Source: Actinoalloteichus hymeniacidonis (GTDB taxonomy: Bacteria; Actinomycetota; Actinomycetes; Mycobacteriales; Pseudonocardiaceae). Taken from it: a stretch of 64,000 nucleotides of DNA. The stretch is taken from NCBI RefSeq assembly GCF_014203365.1, contig NZ_JACHIS010000001.1:4464001-4528000 (forward strand), written 5' to 3'. The stretch's first letter is position 1. Each line of letters begins with the position of its first letter. The notes under the pieces are model-generated. The model was not told the DNA's origin. It made no database searches and saw only the letters and a list, made by a program, of their open reading frames with translations. This document shows, one piece after another, positions 26,203 to 36,105 of the stretch. The position numbers and the translations under genes are program-made.

Positions 26203-27534
26203 GTGACCCGGGAACCCCTCCGTGACAGCTGCGGACCGCATCGTGACTTCCGCACACTCTGGTTGAGTGACGTCGCAAGTCAGTTCGGTACCGCCGTGCA
26301 CTTCGTCGCCATTCCACTGATCGCGGCGACCGTCCTTTCCGCAGGTCCCGTGGAAATGGGCCTGTTGACCGCCGCAGGCACCGCGGCGAACCTGGTGCTC
26401 GGCCTGCCCGCAGGCGCCTGGATGGACCGGATCCGCAGGCTGCCGGTGATGCGCTGGGCCGAGGCGGGCCAGTTACTGCTGTTGGCCTCGGTGCCGATCG
26501 CCTGGTGGGCCGGGGCACTGGCGTTTCCGCACCTGCTCGCCGTCGCACTGCTGTGCGGCGGCATGTTCACCTTCTTCGAGATCGCTAGCCAATCCCATCT
26601 GCCCACGATCGTCGGCCGCGCGGATCTCTCGGAGGCGAATCGCAAGCTGCACACCACCCGGCAGGTGATGCATTTCTCCGGCAGACCGCTCAGCGGTGTA
26701 CTCGCCCAGTTCCTCGGCGCGACGAACGCGCTGGTGGCGAGTGTGCTCGGCTTCGGCGCCTCGCTGGCGCTGCTGGGGCGCATGCGACCCGAGCATCCGA
26801 TGGTCGACTCACGTGGCAGCCGAGGCAGATTGGGCACCGAGGTCGCCGAGGGGCTCCGGTTCCTGTTCGCTCACTGGTTGTTACGGCCGACAACGCTTTT
26901 CAGCATGAGCCACTACTTCTTCCTCAACGTGTATGTGGCGGTCAACGTGCTCTTCCTCGTCCGCGACCTACACCTCGCGGAGGGCACCGTCGGTCTGCTG
27001 CTCTCGGTGACGGGCGCCGGCGGCATCCTCGGCGGACTGACCACCAGGTTCTGGTCGAACGCGTTCGGAGCGGTCCGCGCGATGATCGTGGTGACCGTGG
27101 TGACCACGCCGTTCCGGTTGTTGGTCCCGCTCGCCGAGAGCGGCTGGGGCATCGCGCTGTTCGTCGTGGGTGTCCTGGTGGGCGGGTATGGAACCGTGGT
27201 CTTCGCGGTCATCCAGGTGAGCCTGCGGCAATCGGTGTGTCCCGAACGCCTATTGGGCAGGGTCAACGCCTCCACCCGATTCCTCACCTTCGGGGCCATC
27301 CCCCTCGGCGCACTGACCGGCGGTCTCCTCGGCGCCGTGATCGGCATCCGCGCGACGATCCTGGTCGCGGCCGTGGGCATGACGGCCTCGTGTTGCTGGC
27401 TGTTCGTCGCGCCACTGCGGCATCTACGTGAGGCGCCCGAGGAGCTGCTGGCCGCCGAGACGGGGCTCCGGTCGATCGTGCAGCCACCGAAGCCGGACCA
27501 CCACGGCGAGGCCGACGGCGCCGCCTCCCGCTGA
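26203..27534 (+). CDS. MFS transporter (EntS/multidrug-type)
   Basis: The 443-aa major facilitator has about twelve membrane segments. The family motif after helix 2 reads AGAWMDRIRRLPVMRWAE. It resembles the MFS_3/enterobactin exporter branch, which exports siderophores, drugs or antibiotics. I take GTG 26203, which has CGAGGG upstream, rather than ATG 26179, which lacks a ribosome site. It stands alone between hflX and dapF, where it interrupts the usual gene row, so it is probably an insertion. Cargo cannot be inferred. Confidence 0.85.
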   Translation: MTREPLRDSCGPHRDFRTLWLSDVASQFGTAVHFVAIPLIAATVLSAGPVEMGLLTAAGTAANLVLGLPAGAWMDRIRRLPVMRWAEAGQLLLLASVPIAWWAGALAFPHLLAVALLCGGMFTFFEIASQSHLPTIVGRADLSEANRKLHTTRQVMHFSGRPLSGVLAQFLGATNALVASVLGFGASLALLGRMRPEHPMVDSRGSRGRLGTEVAEGLRFLFAHWLLRPTTLFSMSHYFFLNVYVAVNVLFLVRDLHLAEGTVGLLLSVTGAGGILGGLTTRFWSNAFGAVRAMIVVTVVTTPFRLLVPLAESGWGIALFVVGVLVGGYGTVVFAVIQVSLRQSVCPERLLGRVNASTRFLTFGAIPLGALTGGLLGAVIGIRATILVAAVGMTASCCWLFVAPLRHLREAPEELLAAETGLRSIVQPPKPDHHGEADGAASR

Positions 27535-27646
27535 GACGCGCCCCGCCCTGAACCGCAGGCCGACCATGCCCGGCCCCGGGGGCGGTCGTGGCGTCGCACC
27601 GATGCCGAAGACCGGCGTGGAGGACAACCGACCGCCACGGAGCGGA

Positions 27647-28522
27647 TCAGACGACGTCGGCCTGCTGCCACCACAACGCGTCGAGGCTGCCCTCGGCGAC
27701 GAGGACTGCGGAACCGGTGAGCTGCGAGTCATCGGTTCCGATGGTCACCGTCAGCGGCCCGCCGAGGGTGTTGACCAGCATCCGGCCGGTGTCCCGCCCA
27801 TCGGCGCGCAGTGCGGCGGCTACCGCCGCGACGGTCCCGGTGCCACACGACCGAGTCTCGCCGACGCCGCGTTCGTGAACGCGCATCTCGGCCCGGTCGG
27901 AGTCGATCGGCACGATGAACTCGACGTTGACGCCGTGCGGGAAGGCCACGGGGTCGTGCGCGGGAGGCACGGTGAGGTCCAGGTCGGTCAGTAGCGCGGC
28001 GCGGGCCTCCGTCTGCCCGTCATCGGCAGCGCCGATGACACAGGCGAGGTGCGGGTTGCCCACGTCGACGGCGATTCCGTCGAAGGTCCGGCCGCCGACG
28101 GCTGCGGTGCTGGCCGCGCCGATCCGGACCCGCCCCATGTCCACTGTCACGGTGCCGTCGGCTCCTACGAGCACGCCCTTGGGCCCGGAACGGGTGCCGA
28201 TGACGAACTCGCCGGGGGCCGCAAGCCCGGATTCGACGAGGTAGTGAGCGAAGACGCGGACACCGTTGCCACACATCTCCACGATCGAGCCATCGGAGTT
28301 GCGGTAGTCCATGAACCAGCTGTCCTCGGGAACGCCCGGGTGAGAGTCGTTCAACGCAGCCGAGCGCACGACCCGGAGCACCCCGTCGGCGCCTATGCCC
28401 CGCCGCCGGTCGCACAGCGCACGAACTCGGTGTTCGGTCAGCTCCAGGTCGCCATCGGGATCGGGCAGGATCACGAAGTCGTTCTGCGTCCCGTGTCCCT
28501 TGCTGAATCTCACGTCCGCCAC
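27647..28522 (-). CDS. dapF: Diaminopimelate epimerase
   Basis: This 291-aa cofactor-independent racemase converts LL- to meso-diaminopimelate for peptidoglycan and lysine. It contains both catalytic cysteines in their motifs: Cys84 in MCGNGVRVFA and Cys226 in RSCGTGTVA. The N-terminal GHGTQNDFVIL motif is also present. The GTG start at 28522 has no Shine-Dalgarno, but TAGGCT lies 6 nt upstream, suggesting a leaderless mRNA. It is followed on the same strand, upstream, by miaA and the dioxygenase-like gene, as in mycobacteria. Confidence 0.96.
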   Translation of the reverse strand: MADVRFSKGHGTQNDFVILPDPDGDLELTEHRVRALCDRRRGIGADGVLRVVRSAALNDSHPGVPEDSWFMDYRNSDGSIVEMCGNGVRVFAHYLVESGLAAPGEFVIGTRSGPKGVLVGADGTVTVDMGRVRIGAASTAAVGGRTFDGIAVDVGNPHLACVIGAADDGQTEARAALLTDLDLTVPPAHDPVAFPHGVNVEFIVPIDSDRAEMRVHERGVGETRSCGTGTVAAVAAALRADGRDTGRMLVNTLGGPLTVTIGTDDSQLTGSAVLVAEGSLDALWWQQADVV

Positions 28523-28528
28523 CCACTC

Positions 28529-28534
28529 AGCCTA
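28529..28534 (-). promoter_or_regulatory. -10 element for leaderless dapF
   Basis: TAGGCT stands 6 nt before the dapF GTG and no Shine-Dalgarno is present. Confidence 0.5.
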
Positions 28535-28556
28535 GAACCGCGTCGCGGGCGGCCGC

Positions 28557-29480
28557 TCAGCGACGGGTCGCCGCGACTACCTCGTCGACCGCGTTCTGAT
28601 CGGCCGCATCGAGCCACCGGATGCGCTTGTCGCGCCGAAACCAGGAGCGCTGCTTGCGGACGAATCGGCGGGTGGCCTGCACCGTGTCCGCGGCGGCAAC
28701 CGCCAACTCCGCTTCGCCGCCGCCTGCGTCGAGCGCGGCGATCACCTGCTGATAGCCCAATGCCCGCGCAGCGGTGCGGCCCGAACGCAGCCCCGCCGAC
28801 AGCAGTCCCCGCACCTCGGCGACCAACCCCGCCGCGAACATCCGGTCGACCCGCAGCTCGATCCGCTCGTCCAACGCGGCTGGTTCCCGGTCGAGCCCGA
28901 GCATGATCGCGTCGTAACGCGGCGGACCGGGTCTGGGCATCGTCGCCGAGAACGGTCGACCGGTCAGCTCGATGACCTCCAAGGCCCGGACCAGCCTGCG
29001 TCCGTTGCTGGGCAGGATCGCCTCGGCGGCAACGGGGTCGAGTTCTGACAGCCTGGCATGCAGGGCAGGGGCACCGACCTCCGTCAATTCCGACTCCCAC
29101 CGGGCCCGGATGCCCGCGTCCGTGCCGGGGAACTCGAACTCGTCCAACACCGCCTGCACGTACAGTCCGGAGCCGCCGACGAGTACCGGCGTCCGGCCTG
29201 CGGCGATCAACCGTTCGATGGTCATTCGGGCATGCCGCTGGTAGGCGGCCACCGAGGCCGTCTCGGTGACGTCGAGTACGTCGAGCTGATGGTGGGCAAT
29301 GCCTCGGCGCTCGGCCTCGGTGATCTTCGCGGTTCCGATGTCCATGCCCCGGTAGAGCTGCATGGCATCCGCATTGACCACCTCGCCGCCGGTCTCCTCG
29401 GCGATGCGGACACCCAGGTCCGACTTGCCCGTCGCGGTCGGGCCCACCACGGCGATCAGCCTGGTCATGGGATGTGTCAC
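28557..29480 (-). CDS. miaA: tRNA dimethylallyltransferase
   Basis: This 307-aa enzyme transfers a dimethylallyl group to N6 of A37 in tRNAs reading UNN codons. It has the P-loop [10 protein letters not shown], then [17 protein letters not shown] and [12 protein letters not shown]. The product is substrate for MiaB, encoded 3 kb away. GTG 29480 is chosen because TAGGCT lies 7 nt before it; ATG 29468 is the alternative and neither has a Shine-Dalgarno. Located between dapF and the dioxygenase-like gene, as in Mycobacterium. Confidence 0.95.
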   Translation of the reverse strand: MTHPMTRLIAVVGPTATGKSDLGVRIAEETGGEVVNADAMQLYRGMDIGTAKITEAERRGIAHHQLDVLDVTETASVAAYQRHARMTIERLIAAGRTPVLVGGSGLYVQAVLDEFEFPGTDAGIRARWESELTEVGAPALHARLSELDPVAAEAILPSNGRRLVRALEVIELTGRPFSATMPRPGPPRYDAIMLGLDREPAALDERIELRVDRMFAAGLVAEVRGLLSAGLRSGRTAARALGYQQVIAALDAGGGEAELAVAAADTVQATRRFVRKQRSWFRRDKRIRWLDAADQNAVDEVVAATRR

Positions 29481-29487
29481 GCGCGAG

Positions 29488-29493
29488 AGCCTA
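29488..29493 (-). promoter_or_regulatory. -10 element for leaderless miaA
   Basis: TAGGCT stands 7 nt before the miaA GTG; the same hexamer serves dapF. Confidence 0.5.
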
Positions 29494-29576
29494 GAGCCGT
29501 CGATCCAGCGGATCGGCCGGCAGTCCCGGATGCCGTCCGCGTGGCTCGGCGGACCGGCGCGGACGCCCGGGACTGC

Positions 29577-30341
29577 TCAGGGTCGCCGGTGGCCACGCGG
29601 CTCCTCGGGATTCGACCGCCATGAGGCGACGTGATAGCCGATACCGAAGGGGGCTGCCGAATAGCGCAGCTGTGCCGTCCATCGCCGTGGTGTGGCCAGG
29701 ACCGCGCCCGCGAGGACCTGCCACCCGACCCGACCGGATACACCGAGTTCGTCGGCCTCTCTCGCGTCCAAGGCGGCCAAGGCATCCGGTGCGGGCTCGG
29801 CCAATGCTCGGGCCACGGCGTCGTCGAAGGCCGCCCCACGCGGGTCGGGTGGCAGTGGCGAGCGTTCGGATCGGCGGGCGCACCCGTCGCCGAGGACCAA
29901 CAGCCCGACGGCGCGATCGTCGGACTCGGCCTCGGCCAACTCCCGACCGGCGGCCAGAGAGTCCGCAGCCGACAGACGGGGTGAAAACGGACACATCCGT
30001 AGCCGGTGAGCGCCGACCTGGCCGCGCAACCATGCCGCGATCAACACAGGCAGCGGCCAATCCGAGTCGGGCCGTGTCGTCTGATCGGGTTCCCGATCAT
30101 CCAACTGGACGATCACCTCCGCGCCGGGACCCCCGAACCCACCGAAGCTCCCCCGGCCGCGCGAAGTCGCCCGGGTGGACTGCCCAGCGAATACGACGAG
30201 CCAGTCCTCGGTGGATTCGCGTAGTTCGGCGACGGCCGCCAGACATGCCGCCCGCACCGGTTCGGTTTCGGCCACCGCACCGCCTACCAGCTCCGGAACC
30301 AGCAACGGAGGGTGCGGCAGAGCCGCTACACCGACGATCAC
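29577..30341 (-). CDS. Class III extradiol dioxygenase-like protein (Rv2728c type)
   Basis: The protein is about 254 aa (257 if the GTG at 30350 is used) and begins VIVGVAALPHPPLLVPELVGG. The HPP near the N-terminus and the overall layout (LLVLGDGCARR, FDDAVARALAEP, WQVLAGAV) match the conserved hypothetical protein encoded next to miaA in actinobacteria. That protein falls in the LigB/class III extradiol dioxygenase superfamily. Enzymatic activity has not been shown to my knowledge. TAGCGT seven bases before 30341 suggests a leaderless start there. Confidence 0.8.
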   Translation of the reverse strand: MIVGVAALPHPPLLVPELVGGAVAETEPVRAACLAAVAELRESTEDWLVVFAGQSTRATSRGRGSFGGFGGPGAEVIVQLDDREPDQTTRPDSDWPLPVLIAAWLRGQVGAHRLRMCPFSPRLSAADSLAAGRELAEAESDDRAVGLLVLGDGCARRSERSPLPPDPRGAAFDDAVARALAEPAPDALAALDAREADELGVSGRVGWQVLAGAVLATPRRWTAQLRYSAAPFGIGYHVASWRSNPEEPRGHRRP

Positions 30342-30348
30342 ACCGGCC

Positions 30349-30354
30349 ACGCTA
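30349..30354 (-). promoter_or_regulatory. -10 element before the dioxygenase-like gene
   Basis: TAGCGT lies 7 nt upstream of GTG 30341 and no Shine-Dalgarno is present. Confidence 0.4.
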
Positions 30355-30540
30355 GCGGCTTGCCCGACGTTCTCCGGAGAAGAGGTCGGCCCTTGCGGTA
30401 CCCAAGAACGAGTTGACCTGTTTCAATGCCCGCGCGGGTAACAGCCGACCTGGCATGAGACCCGCGTGCTTCGGCCTCGTTCAGGCGAGGCGTCCGTGGA
30501 CACCACGGGCATGAAGGCGGCAGGCAAGGAGGAGCCGGCT

Positions 30541-31845
30541 ATGACCGATCAGCAGACGACCCCCGTGGTGGCGGCGGGATCTGAGAACACCCGCCCCGCA
30601 TCGACGACACCTGCGGTACCCCAGGCGTCCAGGGAACCGAGTAGGTGGGGGCGCGTCGACGCAGACGGAACCGTCTTCGTGACGAGCGCGGGCGGTGAGC
30701 GCGCGGTCGGCTCGTGGCAGGCGGGCGACGCCGCAGAGGGGTTGGCGCACTACGCACGGCGGTTCGACGACCTACTCACCGAGGCGAGCCTGCTCGAGGC
30801 ACGGCTGGCCTCGAAGGCCGGTGACCCCAAACAGTCGCTGACCAGCGCTCGCCAGCTCCGCGAGGGACTGGACGACGCGGCGGTGGTGGGCGATCTCGCA
30901 GCGTTGGCCGTCCGGCTCGACCATCTCATCCAGGTGGCCGAACAGGCGGTCGGGGTGGCCAAGCAGGAACGCGAGGAAGCCCGTTCCTCTGCGACCGCGC
31001 GCAAGCAGGCTCTCGCCGAGGAGGCGGAGCAGATCGCTGCCGATTCCACTCAGTGGAAGCCCGCAGGCGATCGACTGCGGGCGATCGTGGACGAGTGGAA
31101 GGAGATCCGCGGCGTCGATCGCAAGACCGACGAGCAGCTCTGGCGCCGATTCGCCAAGGCGCGGGATGCGTTCAACCGCAGGCGCGGCGCCCACTTCGCC
31201 GACCTGGACCGGCAGCGGCTGGTGGCCAAGGCCCGCAAACAGGAGCTGGTAGACGAAGCCGAGCGGATCGCCGATTCCAGCGAATGGGCCGACACCGCAG
31301 CCCGCTATCGGGATCTGATGGCCGAGTGGAAGGCGGCGGGCCGCGCTCCCAAGGACGCCGACGAGTCGCTCTGGCAGCGTTTCCGGGGCGCGCAGGACAA
31401 GTTCTTCGCTCGCCGATCGGCGACATTCGAGGAACGCGACGCCGAGTTCGCCGTCAACGCCGAGGAGAAGGAGAAGCTGCTGGTCGAGGCGGAACAGCTC
31501 GATCCGGCCGCGAACCTCGACGCGGCTCGTTCCCAGCTTCAGCGCATTCAGGAACGCTGGGACGAGATCGGCAAGGTTCCCCGGGATCGCATCCGCGAGC
31601 TCGAGGGCAGACTTCGGGCCGTCGAGGAGCGCGTCCGCGACGCCTCGGATGCGCGATGGCGCCGGACCGACCCGGAGGCCGAGGCCAGGGTGGCCCAGTT
31701 CCGCGAACGAGTCGAGCAGTTCGAGGCGCAGGCCGCCAAGGCCAGGGCGGCGGGCAATCGGCGCAAGGCCGAGCAGGCCGAGGCGCAGGCCGCACAGTGG
31801 CGTGAGTGGTTGACGACTGCGGAGCACGCCCTGGCGACCCGCTGA
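30541..31845 (+). CDS. DUF349 coiled-coil protein
   Basis: The 434-aa protein has three DUF349 repeats (about residues 165-390), each with W-K/R-EI and WxRF signatures such as DEWKEIRGVDRKTDEQLWRR, AEWKAAGRAPKDADESLWQR and RWDEIGKVPRDRIRELEGRL. The C-terminus is a long Ala/Glu/Arg-rich coiled coil. Homologues (Rv2731 position) are found by miaA/miaB across actinobacteria; function unknown. The start ATG 30541 has AGGAGG 8 nt upstream. A perfect terminator follows 17 bp after the stop. Confidence 0.9.
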   Translation: MTDQQTTPVVAAGSENTRPASTTPAVPQASREPSRWGRVDADGTVFVTSAGGERAVGSWQAGDAAEGLAHYARRFDDLLTEASLLEARLASKAGDPKQSLTSARQLREGLDDAAVVGDLAALAVRLDHLIQVAEQAVGVAKQEREEARSSATARKQALAEEAEQIAADSTQWKPAGDRLRAIVDEWKEIRGVDRKTDEQLWRRFAKARDAFNRRRGAHFADLDRQRLVAKARKQELVDEAERIADSSEWADTAARYRDLMAEWKAAGRAPKDADESLWQRFRGAQDKFFARRSATFEERDAEFAVNAEEKEKLLVEAEQLDPAANLDAARSQLQRIQERWDEIGKVPRDRIRELEGRLRAVEERVRDASDARWRRTDPEAEARVAQFRERVEQFEAQAAKARAAGNRRKAEQAEAQAAQWREWLTTAEHALATR

Positions 31846-31862
31846 CGCGACGCCGAAAGCAA

Positions 31863-31908
31863 ACGGCGGGGAACGCACCGGAGCAACAGCCGGTGCGTTC
31901 CCCGCCGT
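31863..31908. terminator. Bidirectional hairpin terminator
   Basis: A perfect 19-bp stem (ACGGCGGGGAACGCACCGG and complement) with an 8-nt loop lies between the convergent DUF349 and Rv2732c-type genes. Confidence 0.9.
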
Positions 31909-31995
31909 CGTCGGACCCCACGATGTCGGACATCGAATCCAGTGGCCCCTCGCCCATCGGAATTCAGGCGGACGGTCGGGCGCCGGGGCCCGGGG

Positions 31996-32493
31996 TCAGT
32001 CGCGGGACCAGGCCAGCGGGAACCACTGCATCGTGATGAAGAGGATCGCCAGCACGGTGACGATCAGTCCGGCACCCGGACCGGGCAGGTCGGGCACGGT
32101 CTGCCGCGACCAGATCGCGAGCATCCCCTCGAAGACGGAGTGACCGCAGCCGAACGCACAGATCCAGGTCAGAAACCAGCGGCGTACCACCAACGTCAAC
32201 GCGGTGACCAGAACGCCGAACAGCAACACCGTGGCTGCGAACACCCTGCTCAGCAAGCCGATCTCCAGTGCAGGCTCTGCCGAGCCCAGCAGGACCTCCA
32301 TGCCGGTCGCGTCGCCGACCCAGGGCAGTGCGAAGCCCAGGATCAGCAGCAATGCCCCCGCAGCCAGATACAGCGCACGTCGACCCGGGTCGAAACGTCG
32401 CAGCAGCTGCCGCTCGGCGCTGGAGAGCGCGACCCTGGTCGCCCGCTCCTCGGTTGCGGTCTCGGTGCTCAACTCGTCCGCCTTCTCTGTCAT
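31996..32493 (-). CDS. Conserved membrane protein (Rv2732c type)
   Basis: The 165-aa protein has four predicted membrane helices ([79 protein letters not shown]). It is the usual small membrane neighbour of miaB in actinobacteria; function unknown. The ATG at 32493 overlaps the miaB stop as ATGA, so it is translationally coupled to miaB. Confidence 0.88.
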   Translation of the reverse strand: MTEKADELSTETATEERATRVALSSAERQLLRRFDPGRRALYLAAGALLLILGFALPWVGDATGMEVLLGSAEPALEIGLLSRVFAATVLLFGVLVTALTLVVRRWFLTWICAFGCGHSVFEGMLAIWSRQTVPDLPGPGAGLIVTVLAILFITMQWFPLAWSRD

Positions 32494-33971
32494 CCGGCCC
32501 GACATCCGTCCACGGCGGGCGCCTGTTCCTCGGGCGCGCCGAAGGACGGCAGCCCCAGGCTCACGCCCTTGGTCTGCGGACGTACCCCGGCCTCCCAGTT
32601 GTCACCTGCTCTGGTCCTGCGGTGCGAGAGCAGCTCGCCATCGGCCACCAGGTGATGGGGTGCGGCGTAATCGATCTTGGTCGTCACGACGTCGCCGGGA
32701 CGGACCATGTCGTCCACCTCGGGCCCGGTCGGCGCGAAGTGCACCAGTCTGCCGTCCCTGGCCCGCCCGGTGAGGCGTCGGGTGGTGGTGTCCTTGCGGC
32801 CCTCGCTCTGTGCGACCAGCACCTCCACGGTTCGACCGAGCTGCTCCTTGTTCGATTCCCAGGAGATCTCCTCCTGTAGAGCGATCAGCCGCTCGTAGCG
32901 CTCTTGAACGACCGCCTTGGGCACCTGGTCGGTCAGTTCGGCCGCGGGCGTGCCGGGACGCGGCGAGTACTGGAAGGTGAAGGCCGAGGAGAAGCGCGAT
33001 CGACGCACCACGTCGAGGGTGGCGGCGAAGTCCTCCTCCGTCTCGCCGGGGAACCCCACGATGATGTCGGTGGTGATCGCCGCCGAGGGCATCGCCGCCC
33101 GCACACGCTCGAGGATTCCGAGGTACCGCTCGGAGCGGTAGGAGCGCCGCATCGCCTTGAGAATGCGGTCCGAGCCGGATTGCAGGGGCATGTGCAGCTG
33201 GTGGCAGACGTTGGGCGTCTCGGCCATCGCCGCGATCACGTCGTCGGTGAAGTCGCGCGGGTGGGGCGAGGTGAACCGCACTCGTTCGAGCCCGTCGACC
33301 TGGCCGCAGGCACGTAGGAGCTTGCCGAAGGCCAGTCGGTCGCCGAATTCCGCGCCATAGGAGTTGACGTTCTGTCCCAGCAACGTCACCTCCGAGACGC
33401 CCTCGGCGACGAGTGCCTGGACCTCGGCGAGGATCTCGCCCGGTCGACGGTCGCGTTCCTTGCCTCGCAGCGAGGGGACGATGCAGAACGTGCAGGTGTT
33501 GTTGCAGCCCACCGAGATCGACACCCAGCCGGAGTGGGCGGAATCGCGGCGAGCAGGCAGCGTGGAGGGGAAGACGTCCAGCGCCTCGAGGATCTCGACC
33601 TCGGCCTCCTCGTTGTGCCGGGAGCGGTCGAGCAGTGCGGGCAGCGAGCCGATGTTGTGGGTGCCGAACACCACGTCCACCCAGGGCGCCCGCTTGACGA
33701 TCTCGCCTCGGTCCTTCTGCGCGAGGCAGCCGCCGACGGCGATCTGCATACCCGGGTTGTCCTGCTTGACGGGTCGCAGGTGGCCGAGGTTGCCGTAGAG
33801 ACGGTTGTCGGCGTTCTCACGAACCGCGCAGGTGTTGAAGACCACGACATCGGGGGTGGCGTCGTCCGCCGCTCGAACGTAGCCGGCGTCCTCGAGCAGA
33901 CCTGCCAGACGCTCCGAGTCGTGCACGTTCATCTGGCAGCCGTACGTGCGGACTTCGTAGCTTCGGGTCAC
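32490..33971 (-). CDS. miaB: tRNA-2-methylthio-N6-dimethylallyladenosine synthase
   Basis: This 493-aa radical-SAM methylthiotransferase adds a methylthio group to the MiaA-modified A37 in tRNA. The N-terminal UPF0004 domain holds three cluster cysteines ([26 protein letters not shown]). The radical-SAM CxxxCxxC is [16 protein letters not shown], and a C-terminal TRAM domain follows. GTG 33971 starts exactly at the conserved [13 protein letters not shown] and has TACCCT seven bases upstream. The 25 extra upstream codons are low complexity. It is coupled to the membrane protein downstream. Confidence 0.96.
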   Translation of the reverse strand: MTRSYEVRTYGCQMNVHDSERLAGLLEDAGYVRAADDATPDVVVFNTCAVRENADNRLYGNLGHLRPVKQDNPGMQIAVGGCLAQKDRGEIVKRAPWVDVVFGTHNIGSLPALLDRSRHNEEAEVEILEALDVFPSTLPARRDSAHSGWVSISVGCNNTCTFCIVPSLRGKERDRRPGEILAEVQALVAEGVSEVTLLGQNVNSYGAEFGDRLAFGKLLRACGQVDGLERVRFTSPHPRDFTDDVIAAMAETPNVCHQLHMPLQSGSDRILKAMRRSYRSERYLGILERVRAAMPSAAITTDIIVGFPGETEEDFAATLDVVRRSRFSSAFTFQYSPRPGTPAAELTDQVPKAVVQERYERLIALQEEISWESNKEQLGRTVEVLVAQSEGRKDTTTRRLTGRARDGRLVHFAPTGPEVDDMVRPGDVVTTKIDYAAPHHLVADGELLSHRRTRAGDNWEAGVRPQTKGVSLGLPSFGAPEEQAPAVDGCRAG

Positions 33972-33978
33972 GCGGTTC

Positions 33979-33984
33979 AGGGTA
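33979..33984 (-). promoter_or_regulatory. -10 element for leaderless miaB
   Basis: TACCCT lies 7 nt before GTG 33971; there is no Shine-Dalgarno. Confidence 0.45.
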
Positions 33985-34280
33985 CGAGCCGTCGAGCCCT
34001 GGTCGCGTGGGTGGGGCGCAGGCCGTGGACGTCGGGGGCCCGACATGGGTCTCGGCAGGTCGGGGCCGGTATGCGCTCCGCCGCTGCGTGCAGCCGCGAT
34101 CCGACTCGATCCGGACCGGCGGGCGAGGTGAAGACCACGCTACGGGCATGTTTCTTGAAAGATCTTGAACTAGACGAAACCGCTGTTCAGAGGCATCGCG
34201 ACCCCGCAGAATCGGCCGAGAAAAAGTACCGGTGAGGTCACGGAGCAGCGCACCGAGAGCAATTTCGTCGCAGCTCCCGT

Positions 34281-34286
34281 TATCGT
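34281..34286 (+). promoter_or_regulatory. -10 element for gluA
   Basis: TATCGT lies 8 nt before ATG 34295, consistent with a leaderless or near-leaderless operon mRNA. Upstream at about 34150-34175 is a direct repeat CTTGAAAGAT/CTTGAACTAG of unknown meaning. Confidence 0.45.
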
Positions 34287-34294
34287 GTGCGGCC

Positions 34295-35050
34295 ATGAGC
34301 GCATCGTCGGGGCAGCCATCAATGATCAGCGTGTCCTCCGTGGACAAGTTCTTCGGGCCGCTGCATGTGCTCAAGAACATCAACCTGGAGGTCCCGCGCG
34401 GCCAGGTCCTCGTCGTCCTCGGCCCGTCCGGCTCCGGGAAGTCCACCCTCTGCCGGGCCATCAACCGGCTGGAGCCGATCGACTCCGGTGCCATCGCCGT
34501 CGACGGCGCGCCGCTGCCCAGCGAGGGCAAGGAGCTGGCGAAGCTGCGATCCGATGTCGGGATGGTCTTCCAACAGTTCAACCTGTTCGCACACAAGACC
34601 ATCGTCGAGAACGTGATGCTCGGCCCGGTGAAGGTCCGCCGGATGCCCAAGGAAGAGGCCAGGACGCTGGCGATGAGCCTGCTCGAACGAGTCGGCATCG
34701 CCAATCAGTCCGACAAGTACCCCGCCCAGCTCTCCGGCGGCCAGCAGCAGCGTGTCGCGATCGCACGCGCGCTGGCGATGAAGCCCAAGGTGATGCTCTT
34801 CGACGAGCCCACCTCGGCGCTGGACCCGGAGATGGTGCAGGAGGTCCTCGACGTGATGACCGACCTGGCCGAAGAGGGCATGACCATGCTGGTCGTGACC
34901 CACGAGATGGGCTTCGCACGCAAGGCGGCGCACCGAGTCGTGTTCATGGCCGACGGCGAGGTGGTCGAGGACTCCACTCCGGAGGAGTTCTTCACCGCGC
35001 CCAAATCGGATCGGGCCAAGGACTTCCTCGGCAAGATCCTGACCCACTGA
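34295..35050 (+). CDS. gluA: Glutamate/glutamine ABC transporter ATP-binding protein
   Basis: The 251-aa ABC ATPase has Walker [10 protein letters not shown], signature LSGGQQQR, Walker [14 protein letters not shown] and the switch His in VVTHEM. It is the polar-amino-acid class and closely resembles GluA of corynebacteria. Start ATG 34295 is chosen for the TATCGT eight bases upstream; ATG 34322 ([12 protein letters not shown]) is an alternative. It is the first gene of gluABCD, which imports L-glutamate. Confidence 0.92.
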   Translation: MSASSGQPSMISVSSVDKFFGPLHVLKNINLEVPRGQVLVVLGPSGSGKSTLCRAINRLEPIDSGAIAVDGAPLPSEGKELAKLRSDVGMVFQQFNLFAHKTIVENVMLGPVKVRRMPKEEARTLAMSLLERVGIANQSDKYPAQLSGGQQQRVAIARALAMKPKVMLFDEPTSALDPEMVQEVLDVMTDLAEEGMTMLVVTHEMGFARKAAHRVVFMADGEVVEDSTPEEFFTAPKSDRAKDFLGKILTH

Positions 35051-35138
35051 CCGGTCACACCGGCCTTCGGCGGCTTATCCACAGTTCCACCAGGCGGCGC
35101 GCGCGGTGCCGCTGACGACAAGAAAGCAGGACACCACG

Positions 35139-36035
35139 ATGAAGATCCGCAACCTTGCGGTGACTCTCCTCGTCGGCGGGCTGGCGTTGACCGCCTGTGG
35201 GCGCGAAGGCGGACCTGGCGATGGCGGCAACGAGCCCGTCGAGCAGGATGTCGCCACCGACGTCGTGCTGGAGGGCTCCCCGACCTTCGACGCCATGCAG
35301 GAGCGCGGCACCGTGAACATCGGTGTCAAGGAGGACCAGCCCGGACTGGGGCTGTTGGACCCCACGACCGGCGAATACTCCGGTTTCGACGTCGAGATCG
35401 CACGGCTGATCGCCGCCGAGCTGGGCTTCGACCCCAACGAGGACATCGAGTACCAGGCGATTCCCTCGGCATCGCGCGAGCAGGCCATCGCCAACGGCCA
35501 GGTCGACTACTACGTCGGCACCTACACGATCAACGACGGCCGCAAGGAGCAGATCGACTTCGCGGGCCCGTACTACCAGGCCGGTCAGGACCTGCTGATC
35601 CGCCAGGAGGACGCCGAGGAGATCACCGGGCCCGACACCCTGATGGGCAAGGTCGTCTGCTCGGCCACCGGTTCCACCCCGATCCAGCGGGTCCGGGACG
35701 AGGGTCTGACCGAGGAAGACAACATCCGCGAGTTCCAGCTGTACTCCGAGTGCGTGGAGCAGCTGCGCATCGGAGAGGTCGACGCGGTCACCACCGACGA
35801 CGCGATCCTGCTCGGCTACGCCGCGGAGAACAGCGACGAGCTGACGGTCGTCGGGGAGCAGTTCTCCGAGGAGCCCTACGGCATCGGCCTGCCGCTCGAT
35901 GACGAGGTCCTGCGCAACGCGATCAACGACATCCTCGACGAGTCGCGGGAGAACGGGAAGTGGCAGGAGATCTACGACGCCACTCTCGGTCAGTCTGGTT
36001 CGACCGCCGAACAGCCCGAGGTCGAGCGGTACTGA
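35139..36035 (+). CDS. gluB: Glutamate ABC transporter substrate-binding lipoprotein
   Basis: The 298-aa SBP_bac_3 protein has a lipoprotein signal (MKIRNLAVTLLVGGLALTAC, lipid on Cys20) and an acidic linker. A periplasmic-binding fold follows, with GVKEDQPGLGLLD, GEYSGFDVEIARLIA and VDYYVGTYTINDGRKEQIDF. It captures L-glutamate outside the membrane for GluCD. ATG 35139 starts at the lipoprotein signal, with GCAGGA upstream. A 16-bp near-perfect hairpin follows the gene and may raise its mRNA level above that of the permeases. Confidence 0.93.
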   Translation: MKIRNLAVTLLVGGLALTACGREGGPGDGGNEPVEQDVATDVVLEGSPTFDAMQERGTVNIGVKEDQPGLGLLDPTTGEYSGFDVEIARLIAAELGFDPNEDIEYQAIPSASREQAIANGQVDYYVGTYTINDGRKEQIDFAGPYYQAGQDLLIRQEDAEEITGPDTLMGKVVCSATGSTPIQRVRDEGLTEEDNIREFQLYSECVEQLRIGEVDAVTTDDAILLGYAAENSDELTVVGEQFSEEPYGIGLPLDDEVLRNAINDILDESRENGKWQEIYDATLGQSGSTAEQPEVERY

Positions 36036-36044
36036 GTCATAGCG

Positions 36045-36079
36045 GAACCGGTGGCCACCGAGACGGTGACCACCGGTTC
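36045..36079 (+). terminator. Intra-operon hairpin gluB-gluC
   Basis: Two 16-nt arms (from GAACCGGTGG to CCACCGGTTC, one mismatch) with a 3-nt loop are followed by TTCTCTT. It lies between the binding-protein and permease genes, a usual place for partial termination or mRNA protection. Confidence 0.8.
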
Positions 36080-36105
36080 TTCTCTTGCTGCCGGATGAGG
36101 ACACG

